Shown piece by piece: positions 57,366 through 64,000 of a stretch of 64,000 nt of DNA. Origin of the DNA: Cyanoderma ruficeps (taxonomy: Eukaryota; Chordata; Aves; Passeriformes; Timaliidae). The translations under genes were made by a program, and so were the position numbers. The stretch's first letter is position 1. Each line of letters opens with the position of its first letter. The DNA is taken from the NCBI GenBank assembly GCA_008694505.1, contig VZDJ01000046.1, forward strand, positions 1,494,906 through 1,558,905, written 5' to 3'. The notes under the pieces were generated by a model. It saw only the letters and a program-made list of their open reading frames with translations. It ran no database searches and was not told the origin of the DNA.

Positions 57366-57651
57366 ATTTCGTGGTTCTCTCATGCCTAGGTCTGAGTAGG
57401 AGACATGGTGTGTAATTCAGGGTTCATGGATTAAAGGAAACAGAAAAAAAAGAAGGAGAAAGAAAAGTTCAGGCAGAAAACCTGTTTATATCCCATGAGC
57501 TAAAACTATTACCAGAATATCAGGAAAAAAAATATTATTGTATTATTATTATTTTGAGGTGAGTTGTTAAGGTTCCAATGCTGGGCAATACAGAATTTTC
57601 TACCCAAGCTGAAATGGTAAAAATTACAGGATTTGGAAACCTGAGGTGAAT
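57366..57651. other. Between two CR1 tips
   Basis: A-rich, with a TATTATTATT run near 57535. Nothing else seen. Confidence 0.45.
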
Positions 57652-57732
57652 AATCGTAGAGTCATTTGGGCTGGAATAGAATTTTTAGGTTATTGAGTTC
57701 AACCATAAACTTAACACTGCCAGGTCCAGCAG
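57652..57732 (-). mobile_element. CR1 3' tip, diverged
   Basis: GTAGAGTCATTTGGGCTGGA, TAGGTTATTGAGTTCAACCA and TAACACTGCCAGGTCCAGCA match an older CR1 3' end in antisense. Confidence 0.65.
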
Positions 57733-58306
57733 TGTATATAAATAAAAGGTGTAATATACTCTTTTTACCATACATATTTTTATGTTTTAAATTCTCTTGT
57801 CTCTGTCACAGTCCAGTACCCAAAAATGAAGAGGGTTATTAAATACTGAGCTGGTGATAAATCGGTAAAAAGGGTTAAAATTTCTAATTTTTATATTTGG
57901 CAGCTGTGGCTGCAGAAATTGCTGTGAGTCAGGCCAGTGAGGGCACAGAGACAATTTAGGTGGAGTTCCACAGTAAATAATCTCATGGGTAAATTTGGTG
58001 GGACATTTTTCCATCCAGTGCTGAAGACTCCCAGCCCACACACCTCAGGTGTCTGCTTGAAATTAATGGCAAACCCAATCCTTTTTTTAGGATGGTTCCA
58101 GCAGAGTTTTAGGCAGTGTTTTAGAATGAGATTAATTGGTCCAAATGCTTCACTATTGACTGATGGTAACGGGGACCAAAACTCAGCTTTTTTTTGCATA
58201 AATATTTTCATTATTTTTATTCCTTGGACTGAATTACAACGACAAAGCAAAATTGAGTTTGTACAATGATTTAACTTCCTCAACTGATATTTTCCAGTTA
58301 AAAAAA
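57733..58306. other. Single-copy stretch, nothing recognised
   Basis: Open on both strands in short frames (for example 57937-58269 plus, 110 aa). No family resemblance seen. Confidence 0.5.
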
Positions 58307-58425
58307 ATCAGAGAATCACAGAATGGTTTGGATTTGCAGAATGGTTTGTGTTTGCAGGGACCTTAAAGCCCATCTTGTTCCAATTCTTTGCCACAGCAGG
58401 GACACCTCCCACTATCCCAGGTGCT
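58307..58425 (-). mobile_element. CR1 3' fragment with duplicated tip
   Basis: The antisense CR1 tip is doubled: CAGAATGGTTTGGATTTG followed by CAGAATGGTTTGTGTTTG, then CAGGGACCTTAAAGCCCATC and CACTATCCCAGG. Confidence 0.9.
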
Positions 58426-61069
58426 GAATTAATGGATAGAATTCCTTGTGCTGTATCTGTGGTGTTTGGGATGCTGGGATAGTCTCCAACCTGGGTAGTA
58501 TTTGGGCCTGGATTAAGTAGCATTGGAAAGGAGAATGAAAAGATCCTGTGTGCATTTCTAAGATTTATTTCAGGATATTTCCCCCCCCCCTACAGGACAC
58601 TGAACGCTGCTTGAATTTCTAGCAAGATAAAATTTTAGGTATGTGGTCCAGCTTGGATTTTGAAGGTCTGCAGGACAGAAACAAAATTCATGCAGAGATT
58701 AAAAAAAACTTCTCTATTTTCCGTTAAACACACCTGAGGGAGATTACTGGGCTTTGAATAACTCTATTTCTTACTACTTTTTCTTATTTTCTTTTCCTGA
58801 ACAAATAGTCTTAGTAAATCCCAGTTGTATGACATTAAGTAATATCAATTTCAATAGCAGCTTTATGTTCCCATTCTGCCAATGCACTCACTAAAAGATC
58901 ATCTTTTTCTCTTCACTCCACAGATTTCCAATGTAAACATTAACTGAATTACCAGCACTTTTGAAGGCTGGTCTCTAATGAAAGAAAATAGAGATTAATT
59001 GCTAAGAATGACAAATTATAAAAGACAGAAAAATGTGCAAAATCAGTCATTAACGTGAGTGGCATTTTGCAAAGAGAAAATTCATCCTTCAGAACTCTGC
59101 AATGTCTGAATCAAAACTTTTTTGAGACTTGAAGCAGAGCCATAATTACTCCTTTTAAAAGCTTGAATGCATACACAGTTTGGTGTGATAAAAATAAACT
59201 TGTTTGAAACACAGTTCTGAATAAATAAAATGAACAATAAAGAGGCCAGAAAGGCAAGATCTTTCCAGCTGTAACAAAAATAGTAAAACCTTTTTTCGAT
59301 TGACTGAAATACAGAGAATATAAATTTAATGCTGGAGTAAAAGTTGAGGAAAAATGAGAACACACCTTGACACCTGCAAAAAAGAACTATATTTGCTGAG
59401 GAAATGAGATCCCTGATCATTGCTGGAAGGTAACTTTTGTCTTTTTTGACCAAGAGGAAAGGAAAATCCCATTAAATGTCAGGTAAAGAGTGTGTGCACT
59501 GACAAGCCGCCTGCAGATAATATTGGACCGAAAATTCAAACTTAAATCCAGCCTATTTTATGACTTCTACTTGATCCTGCATTTCTCATTTGGAAATTTA
59601 GTTGCTTCTAAATCATACAAACTGCTTTTGAGGTGGCTGTTACCATACTTGTCTTATTGAGAAGCACAAATTCTTCTCTGATACATCTGGACAACCTCAA
59701 GAGGTTAGAGAACAAAATAGTTGCAAGAATCCCATTCTGAGTGTTTTGCACTTGTTATTATTTTTGGAGCCTTGAAGAGTTCCCAGTTATACTTTCTATT
59801 TCTACCATCCTTTCCCCATAGTCTTTGTCCAGATTTGTGTTATAAGGGCTAAAGTGTAAATTTCAATATGTTTTTGTGTTAATAAAGGATTTTTGAAACT
59901 AATCTTGGAAGGAAAAATCAGGGTTATTTTTGTATTTTTTCCCTTTAAAAATGCAATGAGTACCCAAAGAGTTCTTTACTGTTGGAACCAGAAATGAGAC
60001 AATCTTCAGAAGTTCAAACCAGGACGTGCAAATCTGGTGGCTATGAAATACTTGCACATAATGTGGCTCAAATATTCATTTGAAGCCTCTTGGCTAAAGG
60101 CAAGGACTGACTCTGTTGGTCTCAGAAAAGTGTTGGCATTGGGGCTGAGCCTCTTGGTGACCTGAATTGTCCAATCCAGACACAAAACTTCTTAATATTT
60201 CTTCCCCTGGCATGAATTAAAGTGATAAACGTAACCCCAGAGAGAACAAGATCCTTTTAGTTTTTCATTGACTCCATCAAGGACTAAGACTGGACTTTCT
60301 TTCATCACTGCTTTTATGTGTCCTTTGTCTTTATCAAACTTTTGATGCTTTTTAGTCTTTTCCTATACTTTCCCTTTTCCTTTGGAACCTTGGGGCAAAA
60401 CAATCAAAGAAAATAATTTTTAAAAAGGAACAAAAAGCAATAATACAGCAGATCTTTCCTTGGATGTCAGGCAGCACAGGAGTGATTAGGGAGAGGAAAA
60501 CTGGAGAGTGAGAGTGAGCTTTCCTTTCACTGCATTGTAGAAAATAATTTATCATTGCTGTCTCTTGGGGATGGAAGGATTGGGGCAGAACACATCCCTC
60601 ATGTTCAACCTGCTCCCTGAGAACATCAGAACCTTTTGGATAAAACTTTTCTTGCACTATAGAGAATCAAAGGGGATAACTCAATGAATTTATCAGTCCT
60701 GGACTACTGAACTCATTTTAAATGCTGTATTTTAAGCCTTCAGCCATGCCTCTGTCTTGTTCCTTGCTATTTCTTCATCCCCAAATATTTCAAGTGCTTC
60801 TGTATCTTGCCTTCTTGTAGTGAAGAACAAATGTGAAGAACAAGTAGGATTATCAAAGACTTTGTTTCCCTTTTTCTTCCTTCTCCTTTACCTTGACTTC
60901 CCTTGGCTGGTACTTCCTGAGGTATTCTGTGCTCTCAGATGAACAATGTATGAAAACTCGCTGTTTTCTTTTCCGTTCAGAGAATTAAATGAGAAAAATA
61001 AGACCAAATTAACCACGTATTTACACCAGAACTCTGGTTTACTTTGAGCCCCTATAAAGCTGATACAGG
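58426..61069. other. Single-copy stretch, nothing recognised
   Basis: AT-rich. A 10-base C tract lies at 58581-58590. No gene or dispersed repeat recognised. Confidence 0.5.
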
Positions 61070-61235
61070 AACATGTTGCCCAGAGAAGCTGTGGCTGCCC
61101 CTGGATCCCTGGAAGTGTCCAAGGCCAGGCTGGACAGGGCTTGGATGACCCTGGGATAGTGGCAGGTGTCCCTGCCCATGGGTTGGAACTGGATGGATGC
61201 TGAAAACCCTTCCAACCCAAACCATTCCATGATTA
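61070..61235 (+). mobile_element. CR1 LINE 3' fragment
   Basis: Sense CR1: GTTGCCCAGAGAAGCTGTGG, GGAAGTGTCCAAGGCCAGGC, CCTGGGATAGTGGCAGGTGT and a terminal CCAAACCATTCCATGATT. Intact 3' tip. Confidence 0.94.
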
Positions 61236-61724
61236 AATAATTCCAAAAGTGAAATTAATGTGCTCCTACCACAAAGGTCCCATCCCTGGGACTAGACTGG
61301 ATTTGATTTGATGCCACCCCCACAGTGCAGAGCTTATTTGTTGAATTCTCAACACAATTATTTCTGTTTCCATGACCACTTCACTGATCTGGGCACCTCT
61401 CTAACAGAGATTTGGACATTGGTTCATGAGCCTGGGAATTGATTGAGGATGCTGTTTGGAGTAGGAGGAAGAGTTATCAAGGATAGCCAGGTCTGAGGAA
61501 CTCACAACATTTTTACTTTGAGCAATGTATTCATATTTTATTTCTGACCCCTATTACATGAACAACGCTACCTTTAAACTGAGAACAAATTCATGACATA
61601 AAAAAAATGCAAAATCTGTTAACTTCTTTAGCTTGCACTGCTCTGATCAGGAAGCTGTTCCAGGAATTTCCTTCCATGTTTTTACAAAACTCTCCCACTT
61701 CCATCTGAATTTCCAGTTGATATT
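61236..61724. other. Single-copy stretch, nothing recognised
   Basis: No gene or repeat recognised before the F-family LTR. Confidence 0.5.
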
Positions 61725-61729
61725 AGCAT

Positions 61730-62359
61730 TGTCTTTGGTTGCAAGATGTAACCAAAAGTGTATCCTATTGCCAGCTGTTAAACCAGGTGGGGCAGTGTTC
61801 TTTATCCCTTCCAGGACCCATCCTCCCTCCAGGGGATATCTGCTGTCCATGGGCCATCCAGGCTCACTGCAGGGCTGATACAATTCCATCATCCCATGGG
61901 GAGATGCTCCACCCAGGGGGAGGAGCCCAGCATTCCTACCTGGATCAAACCTGGGATTCAGAACACCAGCACAGCCTGTTTGCACTGGATTCCCAGAGGG
62001 AGACCAGACCCATCTCAGCACCACTGGACCTTCAGAGGAAAACTCCACCCTTCTACAGGATCATCTCTGCCCCAACAGAACCACATCTGTCACTGCAGGA
62101 GGACTGGACTGGACTGACACCAACACCCTGACCAACAGGGGGTCAGGTTGTGCTCTGACTCTGTCAGAGTTTTTTTGCAACACTATATTTTTATTTTAAT
62201 ATTCCTAGTAAAGCACTGTTATTCCTATTCCCATATCTTTGCCTGAGAGCCCCTTAATTTCAAAATTATAGTAATTTGGAGGGAGGGGGTTTACATTCTC
62301 CATTCCACGGAGAGGCTCCTGCCTTCCTTAGCAGACATCTGTCTTTCCAAACCAGGACA
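61730..62359 (+). mobile_element. Solo LTR, family F copy 3
   Basis: 630 bp from TGTCTTTGGTTGC to CAAACCAGGACA. The 5-bp flanks are AGCAT (61725-61729) and AGCAC (62360-62364), a duplication with one change. An AGTAAA signal lies at 62208-62213, preceded by T-rich sequence. The least damaged member of this family in the window. No internal retroviral sequence. Confidence 0.92.
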
Positions 62360-62364
62360 AGCAC

Positions 62365-64000
62365 GTGGCTCAGAGCTGTCAGGAGACAGCAGGGAGTCAG
62401 TCCTGAGTGTCAGTGTCTGGGACTCTGGCTCTGTGGAGATGTACCCCGTGGATTTCTCTGAGCTCAGCAGTGATTCTGGACTCTAGAATAGGTGGTGAGA
62501 TAAGACCACTTTCTGTATTCAAGACCTCTGGGACTTCAGCTGTTGATTGGAGCTATGAAAATAAAATTCTTCAGCCACAGTTGTGGTGCAGCTGTACCAG
62601 GATTGTGTCTGTTCTTGCATTTAAGCCATGAAATCCCTGGCTGTTTCAGGGACTGTCTAACTGCTTATAACTGCATGGATGAGATAAAGGATTTGGTGTC
62701 TGGTTTAAGATACTGCTCAAAACTGTGACTAATGGACTGACTGAACAATCAACCATTTAACTGAGTATTTCACAGCGTGGGGATTTAAAACATTCCTGGA
62801 GATTCCCCCGGACATCACCAGTTCAGCCCAGGCCAATTTGTGTGGTTAATTTGTGGATGAAAAGTTTGGGACAGGGCAATCAGGGATTTCCAGGCAATCC
62901 CCTATTCTGAAGTTATTGAAGGCTGCAGAGATGTCTGCAAACAAACAATGCAAATTTCCAGTGGCTGCTGAGACATTCACATAGGATAGTCTTGTGGAGG
63001 TGGCAGAGTTTTAGGAGGGTTTTTCATGAGCCTCACCAGATTTAAGTGAAGGTCTTTTTCAACACAGACCCCTTGGACCCAAGCCCATGGTGCAGCTTGA
63101 GAGATGTGATTTCACACCTGAACATTGTCCTACAATAAGATACTAAAGACCTCTTTTTAAAAAAAAATCACAAACATGCAGCCTTTGAGCATCTGTGCAA
63201 TATATTTATTTCAGGATGAATGGAGTTTCTCTCAAGACTCCATTCTTTAGAGTGAATAAATAATGTCTCTTGGCCACAAAGAGAGAATTGACACCTTTAT
63301 TACCTCTCCTCTACAACTCCGTTCACAAGGCACAGTAGAAACCACACGTAGGCAGATAAATTCCATCCATATGAAATTTTTAAAAAATTAGTATTTCAAG
63401 AAGCAGTGGAAGAGCTGATGGAGAAATCCATATGGGCTCCATGGTCATTAATAATCCATAGTGCCAAAGGTTCGTGGTTATCTTTTAAATATGCTGTATT
63501 TTACTTTTGCAGTTTGCTTATTGACTGTTTTTTGCTCCTTACGTCATAGCATATAAAATATAATTTAGCACGGCCTGGAGGAATTTTATTAATGTCAATG
63601 TGCAGGCTGAAAAACCACATGGCACCCAGTATTATTTAAAAATGAAATGTCTTCACACAGCTATTGAAAGGTGTTGGTCATGTTGATCAATTAATTTGAG
63701 CAAATAAGATAGCAAACTATGATTTTTTCAAACACCAAAAATTCCATTTTAATATTTTAAGCTCACTGTATCCTTTATTGAGTTATGAATTTCAATAAAG
63801 CAGGGGTAAACTCAATTGTAAAAACAATATACAGTCATTTCTTCAGTTTCGAAGTTTGTTTTCCTCTGTGCCTAAAATATGGTGTCATTAGTATCCACCA
63901 GGCTTCTTTTGGTGATGCAAATCTTTCTGTCAAGGCTTTTTTGTAGTTTTTTTTCCAATGACAAATAGCAACAGTAAACGAGCATAAACACATTTCACAG
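62365..64000. other. Single-copy stretch to window end
   Basis: AT-rich. No gene or dispersed repeat recognised. Confidence 0.5.

Noticed and set aside
61647..62048. 133-residue minus-strand frame, with similar frames at 53501-53890 and 16481-16765
   Set aside because: The shared protein text is the F-family LTR read in one frame, so it marks repeat relatedness, not a gene family.
53627..62359. Full-length plus-strand provirus between two F-family LTRs
   Set aside because: Each LTR has its own target duplication (ACCTC; AGCAT/AGCAC), and no retroviral coding sequence lies between.

Overview
This is a vertebrate nuclear window, almost certainly from a bird and most likely a passerine. The evidence is about 18 fragments of the avian non-LTR retrotransposon CR1, including the diagnostic 3' end that reads GAATGGTTTGGGTTGGAAGG on the minus strand and CCTTCCAACCCAAACCATTC on the plus strand. 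There are also about 14 endogenous-retrovirus LTRs of types common in bird genomes. Several homopolymer runs carry ambiguous bases, and there are two assembly gaps (38088-38131 and 57242-57260). No protein-coding gene, rRNA, tRNA or recognised small RNA gene can be supported. The longest open frames (290 aa at 11509-12381, for example) lie inside CR1, LTR or minisatellite DNA; the others have no recognisable domain.

Layout. 1-4.6 kb: a CCCT microsatellite cut by the window edge, then mostly single-copy AT-rich DNA. 4.6-5.2 kb: a CR1 fragment running into a 33-bp EcoRI-site minisatellite. 7.5-8.0 kb: solo LTR, family A. 11.5-12.2 kb: a mosaic CR1 that carries a nearly identical copy of the 4.75-kb CR1/minisatellite junction. 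14.1 kb: a pentanucleotide array. 15.1 kb: an A/C-rich tract. 16.2-17.7 kb: an F-family LTR, a CR1 and an A-family LTR. 17.7-22.7 kb: mostly unique. 22.8-33.2 kb: a dense cluster of six LTRs (D, E, D-like, an ERVL-type LTR, D, E), CR1 fragments and a 23-bp minisatellite. 33-44 kb: mostly unique, with one CR1, a G-tract next to a gap and an ERVL-type LTR fragment. 44-52 kb: several CR1 pieces, two of them adjoining or split by solo LTRs. 53.6-54.2 and 61.7-62.4 kb: F-family solo LTRs. The remainder is unique.

Integration structure. Eight LTRs have intact or near-intact target-site duplications (TSDs). Family A has 4 bp, F and H have 5 bp, and D and E have 6 bp. These are therefore independent insertions later reduced to solo LTRs by LTR-LTR recombination; no gag, pol or env coding remains. 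Two of them split pre-existing CR1 copies, which gives a relative insertion order. Twelve of the 14 LTRs lie on the minus strand, which would fit a long intron of a plus-strand gene, but no coding exon of such a gene is identified.

What stands out. There is no evident gene system. The most unusual structures are the CR1/minisatellite patch shared between 4.75 and 11.77 kb (about 98% identical by eye), the two minisatellites with higher-order structure, and the LTR strand bias. All of these are repeat-biology observations, and genome-wide searches are needed to judge whether they are new.
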